From NCBI GenBank assembly GCA_963921425.1, contig OY992832.1, positions 30,717,489 to 30,781,488 of the forward strand: DNA of 64,000 nt. The letters run 5' to 3'. The DNA is from Dryas octopetala (taxonomy: Eukaryota; Streptophyta; Magnoliopsida; Rosales; Rosaceae). Positions 24,301 through 35,853 of this stretch are shown here, piece by piece. Position 1 is the first letter of the stretch. Every line of letters starts with the position of its first letter. The notes beneath the pieces were generated by a model that was not told the origin of the DNA, did not search any database, and saw nothing but the letters and a program-made list of their open reading frames with translations. Both the position numbers and the translations under genes were made by a program.

Positions 24301-24449
24301 CAAGTCTAACATGGACATAAATTTCTTGTCACAATAGTCAAAGTATGTTATTGAGCCACCCACATATATCCTGTGCGACTCATTTGCACCTATATTGAAG
24401 AATCGTCCCCCATGGTGCATTTCAACAGTAAAGTGTCCATCATAATTAT
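21341..24449 (-). pseudogene. MURA-type transposase, spliced, one nonsense codon
   Basis: At least four exons on the minus strand: 21916-24449, 21762-21827, 21614-21679 and 21341-21523. All three introns between them are GT-AG and in phase 0. An AG acceptor at 24450-24451 implies a short first exon upstream that I could not place. The protein has an N-terminal plant-MuDR domain (from MHHGGRFF at 24420), an acidic linker, a WRKY/GCM-like zinc DNA-binding domain (AKCQGKCPWTI to HKCSR), the DDE core (LIGLDGCHIKG, FITDKQKGL, HRHCVRHFYNNF), a SWIM finger (CSCKKWDLSGIPCPH) and a CCHC knuckle (CSMCGGEGHNIRSC). The small exons add a polar tail with three SQPTGNIS-like repeats. A TAA at 23392-23394, between the DNA-binding domain and the core, breaks an otherwise open frame. 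Confidence 0.9.
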
Positions 24450-24451
24450 CT

Positions 24452-25495
24452 GCAATTTAAGGCAAAACATAAATACACATGAATGTCACTCCTAATATTC
24501 ATTAGTTCATTTTGTAAAAGAAATCACGTAGTCAATAGATTTAACCATCAATACAATGATAATGCAGACTAATATGGTATACCATAATTTGAATATGAAT
24601 TTTGACATTAATAACCTGTAGATTTTACTGGTTGTCCTTCTTTTTTTTTAGTATGATGGTGGGCCTAAGCCCACAAATTAAACATAAACAGGAACAATCC
24701 TAGCTCTACAAAACTGATGGACATACATGGCTCTAGAAACTTAATGTAATTTCCAATGAATAGATGAGGCCACTACCTCTTGAGTATCTGTCATATGTTT
24801 TGGGCAGCATAAAGAAAGTGTGGACTCTAAAAAAAAGGCAGCATAAGGGTGCAAATGAGTGTGGACTCTTTCAACTAGTAGTCATTTATTGCAGGGAGTA
24901 GTGCTTTGTGTTATATATTGCAGGGAGTAGTACGTGCTTTGTGTTAAGAAAATATATATGATCCAATATGCAATGGCAAAACAAAGAATTAAGATACCAA
25001 CTCCAACCATGGTAATAACATTGTGAAAATAAATTATTGTATTCAATGCATAGATCCATATAAATAATACCCACCAACCAATTGTATCAAAGCTGCCATA
25101 ACTTATTGCAATGCAACAAAAATAAAACCCTAAAATTCAATATTGGGAGACCACATGAAAAATCCATAATCAGCCAGACATACTGGGACCACAAGTGAAA
25201 AAACAAAGGAAAAAGTATAGATCACAGTACTAAACAAGAGAATAAACTATAGATCTTGGGTCAAACACTGACCATATACTGGTTGCAGGCTTATATTAGT
25301 CCTTCTTCGAAAATTCATCCTAGCTTTGTTGAAATTTCAGACTCCAAGTGTCACAATAGCACCGATCTTACACCTAGAACTCACACTTTCTCACTTACCA
25401 AACAGGAATTCATCTTAACTTTTCTCTGCAAGATTCCTCATGTTTTCTTTCTGCAAGATTCCTTTTGTTTTCTATCTTCAATACTTTACGCAGGG
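24452..25495. other. MULE 5' region of the transposase gene
   Basis: AT-rich. It should hold the promoter, leader and first exon of the transposase. No gene is recognised in it. Confidence 0.5.
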
Positions 25496-25731
25496 AGTGG
25501 AAGGACATAGGGAACTGGGTGGAAAGGGGTCTGAATGGACGAAACCACCCTTGGGGATGTGGTCACATGTTTCTCACATGGCCGTTTCCGTTAGCTTTGT
25601 GGATGGAAGCTAACAGTTTTCCTCAATTGACAAAAGTTGGATAATTTATGGGTATTTTTGTCACGTTTTGAAATTTGTGGACCAAATTGAGAAATCTCTT
25701 AAAGTTCGTGGACCAAAAATGTATTTAACCC
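25496..25731 (-). repeat. Right terminal inverted repeat of the MULE
   Basis: About 236 bp, the inverted partner of 19727-19951. The transposase gene is transcribed inward from this end. Confidence 0.93.
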
Positions 25732-25855
25732 TAAAATTTAATATCTCAGAGTGAAGCGTGACTTACGTCCTAATCGCAGATTAATAAAATTATTTCTACA
25801 ATTAAGACGTGAAAAGAAAATAAAATAAAAGAAAATAAAATAAAATAATTGAAGA

Positions 25856-27522
25856 TGTTAGTTTCTAGGATTTGTTATATTGGCTATTTTCCTTGTCAAA
25901 ACCTTTGTATTTAATTTTATTAATCACTCACAAGCTCTAGGCTAGATTAAGGACAAGTTCAGCTGTATTGAAGAAGTCAAGAATGAACAAAGACTCAAGG
26001 TATACTGCACTTCATTCATTTCATGAAAATAACAGTTTTTTGTCTATTTGACTAGTCATTCACTGAACATAAAGAACAATGTTTTTCACGTACAGTGGTT
26101 GATACTTAAGTCACAGTCACTACAGTGGGGCCATTTCGGGTTTTACTTTTAAAGCCCATTTCATTGAAAGCCCATGTTCTGTTTTTTACTAAACATGCAT
26201 GTGCATTGCACATGGCTTGGTTCCCCTACTGTATCAATCAGATCTGATTGCTTCTTTGCCATTCACGCCATACACCTACACACATCAGCACTATTCATCA
26301 TCTTCCCCATTTCTGATTTTTGCAAAATAAAGCAAAATTCCTTTTTACAGCTCCTCATTCCTATCCTTAGTAATACTAGGATACCCCTCTAGGACAAAGA
26401 GAATATGCCCCTTATTCGTCTCTTGTGGACAGCCATTGATTGGCTTCCACGTGGCTCGGGCAAACACGGAATTGGTGTGTGTGTGTGTACGGGTATATGA
26501 GGTACTCTGTTCAGATCTTTTTGGCGGGTCTATGAGCATTCTCTGTGGGTATTTTCGTGTTTAAGGTCTGGGTATTTTTGAGGGTGAGTGCTCAATTTTA
26601 TCAAGTCAGAAAATGTTCATTTAATTCTTAAAAATCAAAATGATTTTCTGAACTTGTTTGTTTCATCTAAAATTCTAAATGGGTTTGAGTGTTTAAATCT
26701 TTTTATATATTCTTCAAACACATTCATTTTAGATTTTAGTTGAAGGATTCAATATCAACCTTTTCATGCCTCTAGCTTGAGAAGGTTGATCTTCTTTTTA
26801 AGAATCCTACATTGGCATATCATGTTCATGCATTGATGAATCTACTGGGCTTGGTGCGAATTGGTGCCATGGGTTGATGAGCTTGGAGTTGGAGCTGCCT
26901 TCTTCATGAATGATCGATTGCCTTGCTTATGGAAGTTGCACAAAGGGGTAAGAAAGCTGCCACTTAGTCTAGGACTTAGTGATTGAGCTTGTGTGTTGTG
27001 TGCTCCCTTTGTATTGAACTTCTTATTTAGTGGATTGCTTGGTCAGCTGGAAAGACCCCCAGTTTTTAACCGTTAGTGGTTTTCTGGGTGAACAATTGTG
27101 TGGCTTGTTTGTGATCTGTTTTCCTATGTGTTGCTGATTATTAATTCGAAAATATCTTCACAAGATCACACACTTCACTTTAGCATGTTAACATAGACCA
27201 TGAATGCTAAATGAAAGTTTGTTAAATCTGTCCACACACCACTTTAGTTGTTTATAGCACTGGGATGCCTACATTGATGGATCCTTTGAGTGCATAGGGT
27301 GTCACTCAATTACCTGGTGTGTTCTGACTTGTGGTATTTACTGAAGTTGATTTAATTTTACAAGTAAATTTGGAGGTTCAGATTTTAGTTACTGCATCGT
27401 CAGAGTTGTGTCTGTTTGACTAGTTCATGAATGATCATATAAAATTAAAATTGGGGTCCGATCACTGAAAGTGAATTTAATCAAGTTAATTAAGTGAATA
27501 GATCACCTAAATTAAACTTTCA
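25856..27522 (+). repeat. 5' LTR of the Sirevirus
   Basis: 1667 bp, pair of 34187-35853. It includes a short GT repeat that differs in length between the copies. Confidence 0.95.
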
Positions 27523-27524
27523 AT

Positions 27525-27538
27525 TGGTATCAGAGCGC
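27525..27538 (+). other. Primer-binding site of the Sirevirus
   Basis: TGGTATCAGAGCGC, two bases inside the 5' LTR, matches initiator tRNA-Met. Confidence 0.95.
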
Positions 27539-27596
27539 TACTCTAAAAGCAAATAGAGAGGTCCTAGGGTATTGTTTGTTTTCTAGGTGTGTCTAG

Positions 27597-30500
27597 ATGG
27601 AAAGAGATCGAGTCGCAGGATCTTGCAACTCTCCTCCATTCTTTGATGGCAGCAACTACGCTGCTTGGAGAGAGAAATTTGAAATTTTTCTTGATGCCTA
27701 TGACGAGTTGGCATATGAGTATCTCACTGTTGAGTGGATTCCTCCCACACGAACTGTTGATGGGATTGAAACTCCTAAGCCTAGGTCCGAATGGTCTTTT
27801 GTCGAAGTCACGGCCTCTAGCTCCAACAAGAAGGCTAGAAATGCTATTGTTACTGCACTATCTTCCTCACAATTTGCACACATACAACATTGTGTCACGG
27901 CTAGGCAAGCTTGGAACAAACCTAGGGTTGTTCATGAAGGGGACAAACAAGTTAGGTCACTTAAGCTTCAAATGGTACATGCCAAATTTGAAGAAATTAG
28001 GATGAAAGAGTCCGAGTCATTTTCCGAGTTCTATGAAAGGTTGGAAGCCCTCACAAATGAAGCCATGTCCCTAGGTAAACCCTATGAGGAGTCTACCATT
28101 GTCCAAAAGGTTCTTAGATCTCTACCTAAGAGATTTCAATCTAAGAAACATGCAATACAAGAAGTCCAAAATTTGGATGAACTCAAAATTGGCAAATTGG
28201 TAGGAAAGCTTAAAACTTTTGAGATGGAACTTGAAATGGATGAAAGGGACAGCAAGAAGTCAAAGGATATTGCTTTGCAAAGTGTCAAAGAGATGAGTGA
28301 AAACTTGAGTGAAAAATCATCCATGTCCGATGATGAGGTTGCCCTTTTTGTCAAAAGATTTAGACGAATTCTTAGAAATAAAGGGAGAGAAGCTAGGACT
28401 AGTGGTAACAACTTTAAGGAGTTCAAATTCAAACCTCAAGGAGAGAATTCATTTGAGAGAAAACAAGAGAAGAAGTCTAACTTTAAGGAAGGAAGAACAA
28501 CCAAGAGAGATGTGAAATGTTACACTTGTGGTGGAATAGGTCACATAGCAATTGAATGTGCAAATAATAGAAAGAATTATTCTTCAAGTAAGAATAAAGC
28601 CATGAAAATCACTTGGAGTGATAGTGAGAGTGAGGACTCAAATGATTGTGAGTCTTCTTCCGATATTGAGGGTGATGAAGTTGCATTTGTTGCATCAATC
28701 AAGGAGATTGAACAAGTTGATGGTGGGTCTGACTCAGAATCTGCTCCTGATGATGAGTCTTACACAGCACTTTGTGATAAGTATGACTTACTTTTCACCG
28801 AAACTCTTAGCATAAAGGAAGAAAATCAGAAACTAAAGAATGCTAAATTGAAATTGTGTGAGAAAATTGAGTCATTAGAGAGTGAATTAGAAAGTGTGGC
28901 TATCTTGAAACAAAATTTTGAGAGTCAAGTCAAAGTGCTCAAGGAGAGCAACATCTACTTTAAATCTTTGAATGAGAAACTTCAAAAGGAAGTACATGAA
29001 GCAAATGAGAGCATCGTTGAGCTCACCATTGGGGCTGAAAAGGTTGATAGGATGCTTAGGATTGGAAAGCATCATGGTGATAAGACCGGTTTGGGTTTTA
29101 GTGAAAATAGTCCTAGTGTGTCTAATACAAAGACCATTTTTGTCAAGTCAAAATCTGATCATGGTGTCAAAAAGGGTCTAGGTTTCATTGACATTGGTCA
29201 AAATGCATTTCATTCTAAGTCAAGTCAAGCTACATCAAGTGTCACACAAATTGATTGTTCTACTTCACCTAGAAAAACAAAGTTTGTCCCGGTTTGTCAT
29301 TATTGTCATGTCAAAGGTCACATTAGACCAAATTGCAACAAACTTAGAGGAAAGAAGTCAAGTGAACCAAAGAGAAATATTTCTCTACAAGAGCAAGTGA
29401 ACAATCTACTCAAAGAGGTAATCAAAATTGCCTTACTTGTCACCCTACTTCCCAAAAATAAGCCAAGTCCACATCAAAGATGGGTTGTGAAGAGCTCCAC
29501 TAAATGTCTAGTAACTTTGAATGCTTTTTCAGCCACTAAGAGGAACATTTGGTACCTAGATAGTGGGTGTTCCAAACATATGATGGGAGATAAGGAGGTC
29601 TTTACCTCACTTGCTCCTTATGATGGTGGTAGTGTGACTTTTGGAGGAGGTGAGAAGTCCTTTGTGAGTGGAAAAGAGGTTGTACACATTTCCGGTATAC
29701 CCGAATTGAAAAATGTAAGATTTGTTGATGGGCTGAATTCTAATTTGCTTAGTATTAGCCAACTTTGTGATGTATGAGGTGGTGAAGTATGTATGTCCAA
29801 GAGTGGATGTAGAATTGTTGACTCCCAAGGAAGGGAGATCTTGAATGCCCCTAGGTCTAGGGATGATTGCTATGTGTTTGATGGCAATGTTGGAAAAATT
29901 GAGAATACTTGCAATAGAGCTATTGATGACACTAGCTCTCTTTGGCATCAAAGACTTGGTCACATTAATATTCATGATCTTTACAAGTTGTCTAAGCATG
30001 AGGTTGTTAGAGGTCTACCAAAGATAGGAAAGCCCGAAACTTTTATTTATGGTCCATGTCAAATGGGGAAACAAACCAAAGAACCACACAAAAGAGTCAA
30101 AGACATAGGCACCTCTAGGACACTTGAACTAATTCACTTGGATTTAGTTGGTCCTGTCCAAACCTTGTCAATAGGTGGAAAGAAATACATTCTAGTCATG
30201 GTAGATGATTTTTCTAGGTACACTTGGGTGTCATTTCTTAAGGACAAGTCGGAGACATTTCATCATTTTGTCAAGATTGTGAAACTGCTGAAAAGTGAAG
30301 GTATGTCAAGTCTGTCAACCCTGTCCAGAATTAGATCAGACCATGGAACTGAGTTTGAAAACTCTCAATTCGATGAGTTTTGTTGTCAAATGGGTATTAA
30401 ACATGAATTCTCAGCTCCAATAACACCCCAACAAAATGGAATCGTTGAGAGAAAGAATAGGGTTTTGATTGAGATGGCAAGAGTGATGTTGAATAGCAAA

Positions 30501-32648
30501 AATCTTGCTAAACATTTCTGGGCTGAGGCGGTCAACACAGCATGTTACATCATAAATAGAGTCTACCTTAGGCCGGGAACCAAAAAGACTCCCTATGAAC
30601 TGTGGAAGGGTAGGAAACCTAAGGTTACACACTTTAGAGTGTTTGGGAGTGCATGTTACATCCTTAAGGATAGAGAACATTTGGGGAAATTTGATTCTAA
30701 AAGTGATGAGGGTCTGTTTTTAGGCTATTCATCCAACAGTAGAGTTTTCAGAGTTTTCAATTTGCGAACAAATTCTATGATGGAGTCCATAAATGTGAAA
30801 ATAGATGATCATGATGCATCTATTGAAATGGCTGCAGATAAGGATGGATTGTTCCCTCAATCTGATCCTAAAGAGGATAATTTGGTTAAAGAAGAGTCCA
30901 AGTCAGGCAGTGATGAACTTACTGATGACTCAAAAAATGTTGAGTTTGATAAGTCAGAGAGCGAACAAAATGACAAAACCTTGAGTGACAGATCTGAAAA
31001 ACCAAGATGGGTGAGGTGTAACCATGGTGAAGATGTAATTCTAGGTTCTTTAGACCAACTAGTTAGGACTAGAAAACAAATGGCCAATGAACTTGCTCAT
31101 GTGTGCTATGTGTCCATTGTTGAACCTAAAAATGTCAAAGAAGCACTCAATCACGAGGAATGGGTGAGTGCAATGCATGAGGAATTGAACCAATTTGAGA
31201 GAAACCAAGTGTGGAGTCTTGTAGAAAGACCAGCCAACACAAATATCATTGGAACCAAATGGATCTTCAAAAATAAATCTGATGAATTTGGGAATGTAGT
31301 TAGAAACAAGGCTAGGCTTGTTGCTCAAGGGTACTCTCAATTAGAGGGTATTGATTTTGATGAGACTTTTGCACCCGTTGCTAGACTTGAGTCCGTTAGG
31401 TTACTTTGTGCCATTGCATGCCATCTTAAGTTCAAATTGTATCAAATGGATGTTAAAACGGCATTTTTAAATGGTTACTTGAATGAGGAAGTTTTTGTGG
31501 AACAACCAAAAGGTTTTGAGGATCCTCACATGAGAGATGGTGTTTATAAATCGAGGAAAGCCTTGTATGGGCTGAAGCAAGCTCCAAGAGCTTGGTATGA
31601 GAGACTCTCTCATCACTTGTTGTCCAATGGGTATCAAAGAGGGTCGGTTGACAAGACCCTATTTGTAAAAAGGTTAAAAAATGATGTCTTGATTGCTCAA
31701 GTTTATGTGGATGATATTGTCTTTGGTTCAACTTCAAATTTTCATGTTAAGAGATTCATTGATGTAATGTCTAGTGAATTTGAAATGAGTCTAGTTGGTG
31801 AAATGAATTTCTTTTTAGGGCTGCAAGTTAAGTAAGTAGATAGTGGGATATTTATCTCCCAATCTAAGTATGCTAGAAATTTGGTCAAAAAGTTTGGGCT
31901 TGAGTCTTCCAAAGTGGCTACTACTCCAATGAGTAAAAGCTCCAAACTTTATAGGGATCCAAGTGGTAAGCAAGTGGACCAAACCTTGTATAGAAGCATG
32001 ATAGGAAGTCTCCTCTACCTCACAGCTAGTAGACCGGACATATCGTTTGCGGTAGGAGTGTGTGCTAGGTTCCAAAGTGATCCCAAAGAATCTCATTTGT
32101 TTGCAACAAAGAGGATCATCAAATATATAAGTGGGACTCTTGACTATGGGTTGTGGTATACCCATGATACCAACACTAAATTGGTTGGATTTAGTGACTC
32201 TGATTGGGCTGGGTGTAGTGATGATTTGAAGAGCACCTCGGGTGGTGCTTTCTATGTTGAGAATAACTTAGTGTCTTGGCATAGCAAGAAGCAGAATTCT
32301 GTCTCTTTGTCGACTGCTGAAGCTGAATACATAGCAGCAGGGAGTTGTTGTACACAACTCATTTGGATGAGACAAATGTTAGCCGATTATGGAATTGATG
32401 AGAAAACCTTTCTTATCTATTGTGATAACATGAGTGCTATAGATATCTCCAAGAACCCGGTGCAACATACTCGAACCAAGCATATTGACATAAGACATCA
32501 TTTCATTCGAGATCTTGTGGAGAGTGGAACTCTCACTTTGACTTTTGTTCCTTCCGAACAACAACTTGTAGACATCTTTACAAAGGCTTTAGAGAATCCA
32601 AAGCACATTAGTCTTCGGAAGTCAATTGGCATTTGTACACATGCATGA
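27597..32648 (+). pseudogene. Sirevirus gag-pol with two in-frame stops
   Basis: One frame of 1683 codons from the ATG at 27597. Gag starts MERDRVAGSCNSPPFFDGSN and has a UBN2-type core to about residue 240. CCHC knuckles lie near residues 307 (CYTCGGIGHIAIEC) and 567 (CHYCHVKGHIRPNC), with a long coiled coil between. Protease has WYLDSGCSKHM near 650. The pre-integrase [15 protein letters not shown] lies near 780. The integrase core spans about 850-970 with its DDE residues readable. Reverse transcriptase has YVDDIVFGS near 1370 and RNase H has STAEAEYIAAGS near 1585. TGA at 29775-29777 and TAA at 31833-31835 (where Gln is expected) interrupt it. There is no frameshift, so it is two substitutions from open. 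Confidence 0.95.
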
Positions 32649-33795
32649 TTCTTTGTAGTTAAATGTGCTTCATTGTTTAAGTTTCCTTTCTTTGGTTTAA
32701 GTAGTTTCGTTTTTTTAATAACCTTTTTGAAAGGTCTTAACATTACTTGTCATACTCTCTTTGATATTCAGAAAGGTTCTTGCATCACATGTGTCATGTC
32801 AATAAGCATAATCCTTTCTTCTTGTCCAATGTTAGCTTTGAGATCTCTTTCTAGTTAACACTTTGTCATGGTCAATCAAACTTGTTGCATACGTTTCAAA
32901 GACAATTTGTTTGAGGATGCAATTTAGCCTTTCAATATAATTTCTCCTTTGTGACCCATCTTCAGCTAAATGTTCCTCATTTGAACACATGTGCACCATC
33001 CAACAATAACAAAAAAAAAAAAGTGGAAGTGTGACCAAAGAAGTCACGGCCCTAGAGAGAAATAAGGTGTTTTTATGGTGTTATAGGGTAAAGAGTCGCA
33101 AAATTGGACCAAATCATTGCACTTAACTTGGGATGTGCCTAAACAAAACAAATGAAAATAATTTTCTCATAGTCATTGTCATGAGTTGAAAAACTTTGCT
33201 TTCAAGATTTGTTCCCAAAGTAGAAATTCTCTTGAGTGGCCAAATTCTAATCTCTTTTTGTGGATGAAACTTATTCAACCTCTTTGGTTGTCTTTGACAT
33301 TGTTTTTCCAACTAGAACAAGTCTTGAATGCTAGCATTGACCTCCCTATATCCCAAATATGCTTATTTTCTTGCACAAAATTTGCAATCTTCATTTTCCA
33401 TATCTATTAGAGTGTTGACATTGGTGGTTAATTCTTTTTTCAATTGTGTTTGTTGTTTTGTCAAAAATAAAATCCCTGAAGCACATCTAACTCGTAGATT
33501 TTTCTTGTGTGTCATTGCTTCCAACTCTTCCAGGATTCCTCTATCTTTTCGTCAAATTCCATGACTGCTTTATGTCCCAGTTCTGTTCTGTACGAACTTT
33601 GTCAATTTTGACTGGTCTGCAGTCGTCATGTACAGTCATTTTAACACGACCATTCAGCTCTTTGGGTTACTGTTCATTAAAGGGCATTTCAATCTTTTTT
33701 GCATGCCTATTTTCTTCTCTAGCTGCCCCTCATATTATATGTCTATATTCTGCAAGTCCGGTATTGAGATGCTGCAGCTGCTGCAGATTATCAGC

Positions 33796-33872
33796 TTTAG
33801 GGAGAGTTAGCTTTTAGGGGGAGTTAGTCTTTAGGGGGAGTTCATCTCTAGGGGGAGTTCAAATTTCAGGGA
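33796..33872 (+). repeat. Cluster of polypurine-like repeats
   Basis: Four near-copies of ttagggggagtt in 77 bp, with a further aaaaagggggagaat at about 34000. They resemble the true polypurine tract and match the multiple-PPT signature described for Sireviruses. Confidence 0.8.
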
Positions 33873-34174
33873 AGTTATGACATTTACTTCAGTTCCTTTT
33901 TGATCATGTTGCCATTGATTTTTCTTGCACATTTTCCAACTCTATGCTCTCTTGCACTTCACTCTTCTTTTTATGTATGTCCTTTTGTCTTTCCATGACA
34001 AAAAGGGGGAGAATGTATTTGATTGCTTGCTGCTTTAAAACTGCATTGGTTGCTGTACTATCATATTCTGTGTTGTGCAAGTACTTCTTATTGCAAGTAC
34101 ATTATAACATAGTGTTGGGCTGAGTGTTGAGAGTCTTGTGAGGTGAATGGGTTGATGTTTTGTCAAGGAAAGCC

Positions 34175-34186
34175 AAAGGGGGAGAT
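34175..34186 (+). other. Polypurine tract of the Sirevirus
   Basis: aaagggggagat lies directly before the 3' LTR and is the plus-strand primer. Confidence 0.9.
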
Positions 34187-35853
34187 TGTTAGTTTCTAGG
34201 ATTTGTTATATTGGCTATTTTCCTTGTCAAAACCTTTGTATTTAATTTTATTAATCACTCACAAGCTCTAGGCTAGATTAAGGACAAGTTCAGCTGTATT
34301 GAAGAAGTCAAGAATGAACAAAGACTCAAGGTATACTGCACTTCATTCATTTCATGAAAATAACAGTTTTTTGTCTATTTGACTAGTCATTCACTGAACA
34401 TAAAGAACAATGTTTTTCACGTACAGTGGTTGATACTTAAGTCACAGTCACTACAGTGGGGCCATTTCGGATTTTACTTTTAAAGCCCATTTCATTGAAA
34501 GCCCATGTTCTGTTTTTTACTAAACATGCATGTGCATTGCACATGGCTTGGTTCCCCAACTGTATCAATCAGATCTGATTGCTTCTTTGCCATTCACGCC
34601 ACACACCTACACACATCAGCATTATTCATCATCTTCCCCATTTCTGATTTTTGCAAAATAAAGCAAAATTCCTTTTTACAGCTCCTCATTCATATCCTTA
34701 GTAATACTAGGATACCCCTCTAGGACAAAGAGAATATGCCCCTTATTCGTCTCTTGTGGACAGCCATTGATTGGCTTCCACGTGGCTCGGGCAAACACGG
34801 AATTGGTGTGTGTGTGTACGGGTATATGAGGTACTCTGTTCAGATCTTTTTGGCGGGTCTATGAGCATTCTCTGTGGGTATTTTCGTGTTTAAGGTCTGG
34901 GTATTTTTGAGGGTGAGTGCTCAATTTTATCAAGTCAGAAAATGTTCATTTAATTCTTAAAAATCAAAATGATTTTCTGAACTTGTTTGTTTCATCTAAA
35001 ATTCTAAATGGGTTTGAGTGTTTAAATCTTTTTATATATTCTTCAAACACATTCATTTTAGATTTTAGTTGAAGGATTCAATATCAACCTTTTCATGCCT
35101 CTAGCTTGAGAAGGTTGATCTTCTTTTTAAGAATCCTACATTGGCATATCATGTTCATGCATTGATGAATCTATTGGGCTTGGTGCGAATTGGTGCCATG
35201 GGTTGATGAGCTTGGAGTTGGAGCTGCCTTCTTCATGAATGACCGATTGCCTTGCTTATGGAAGTTGCACAAAGGGGTAAGAAAGCTAGCTGCCACTTAG
35301 TCTAGGATTTAATGATTGAGCTTGTGTGCTGTGTGCTCCCTTTGTATTGAACTTCTTATTTAGTGGATTGCTTGGTCAGCTAGAAAGACCCCCAGTTTTT
35401 AACCGTTAGTGGTTTTCTGGGTGAACAATTGTGTGGCTTGTTTGTGATCTGTTTTCCTATGTGTTGCTGATTATTAATTCGAAAATATCTTCACAAGATC
35501 ACACACTTCACTTTAGCATGTTAACATAGACCATGAATGCTAAATGAAAGTTTGTTAAATCTGTCCACACACCACTTTAGTTGTTGATAGCACTGGGATG
35601 CCTACATTGATGGATCCTTTGAGTGCATAGGGTGTCACTCAATTACCTGGTGTGTTCTGACTTGTGGTATTTACTGAAGTTGATTTAATTTTAAGTAAAT
35701 CTGGAGGTTCAGATTTTAGTTACTGCATCGTCAGAGTTGTGTCTGTTTGACTAGTTCATGAATGATCATATAAAATTAAAATTGGGGTCCGATCACTGAA
35801 AGTGAATTTAATCAAGTTAATTAAGTGAATAGAACACCTAAATTAAACTTTCA
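34187..35853 (+). repeat. 3' LTR of the Sirevirus
   Basis: 1667 bp, pair of 25856-27522, followed by the GAAGA target duplication. Confidence 0.95.

Larger units (their letters stand above)
19727..25731. mobile_element. Two-gene Mutator-like element (MULE)
   Basis: 6005 bp with long terminal inverted repeats of about 225-236 bp, both starting GGGTTAAATACATTTTTGG. The perfect 9-bp target duplication TAAAATTTA lies at 19718-19726 and 25732-25740. The host sequence (Gypsy B LTR) is continuous across the site, as its intact partner at 44462 shows. Inside are a plus-strand GRF zinc-finger gene near the left end and a minus-strand MURA transposase gene read from the right end. The genes converge, as in maize MuDR. 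The transposase has one nonsense codon. Confidence 0.96.
32649..34186 (+). other. Sirevirus region after pol, no clear envelope-like gene
   Basis: About 1.5 kb between the pol stop and the 3' LTR. Some Sireviruses carry an envelope-like ORF here. Only short ORFs on both strands are visible, none convincing. The distal part holds the AGGGGGAG repeats. Confidence 0.6.
25856..35853 (+). mobile_element. Sirevirus-type Copia retrotransposon (SIRE/Maximus-like)
   Basis: 9998 bp with 1667-bp LTRs, from TGTTAGTTTC to TAAACTTTCA. The target duplication GAAGA lies at 25851-25855 and 35854-35858. It inserted into the Gypsy B LTR; the intact partner at 44585 shows the uncut site. Large size, the long gag with two CCHC knuckles, the extended region after pol, and repeated AGGGGGAG motifs before the 3' LTR are Sirevirus traits. 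By eye the LTRs differ by about 14 substitutions and a few short indels, so insertion was recent. Two in-frame stops break gag-pol. Confidence 0.95.

Noticed and set aside
32649..34186. Envelope-like ORF after Sirevirus pol
   Set aside because: Only short ORFs with no membrane segment pattern or start context that I can defend.
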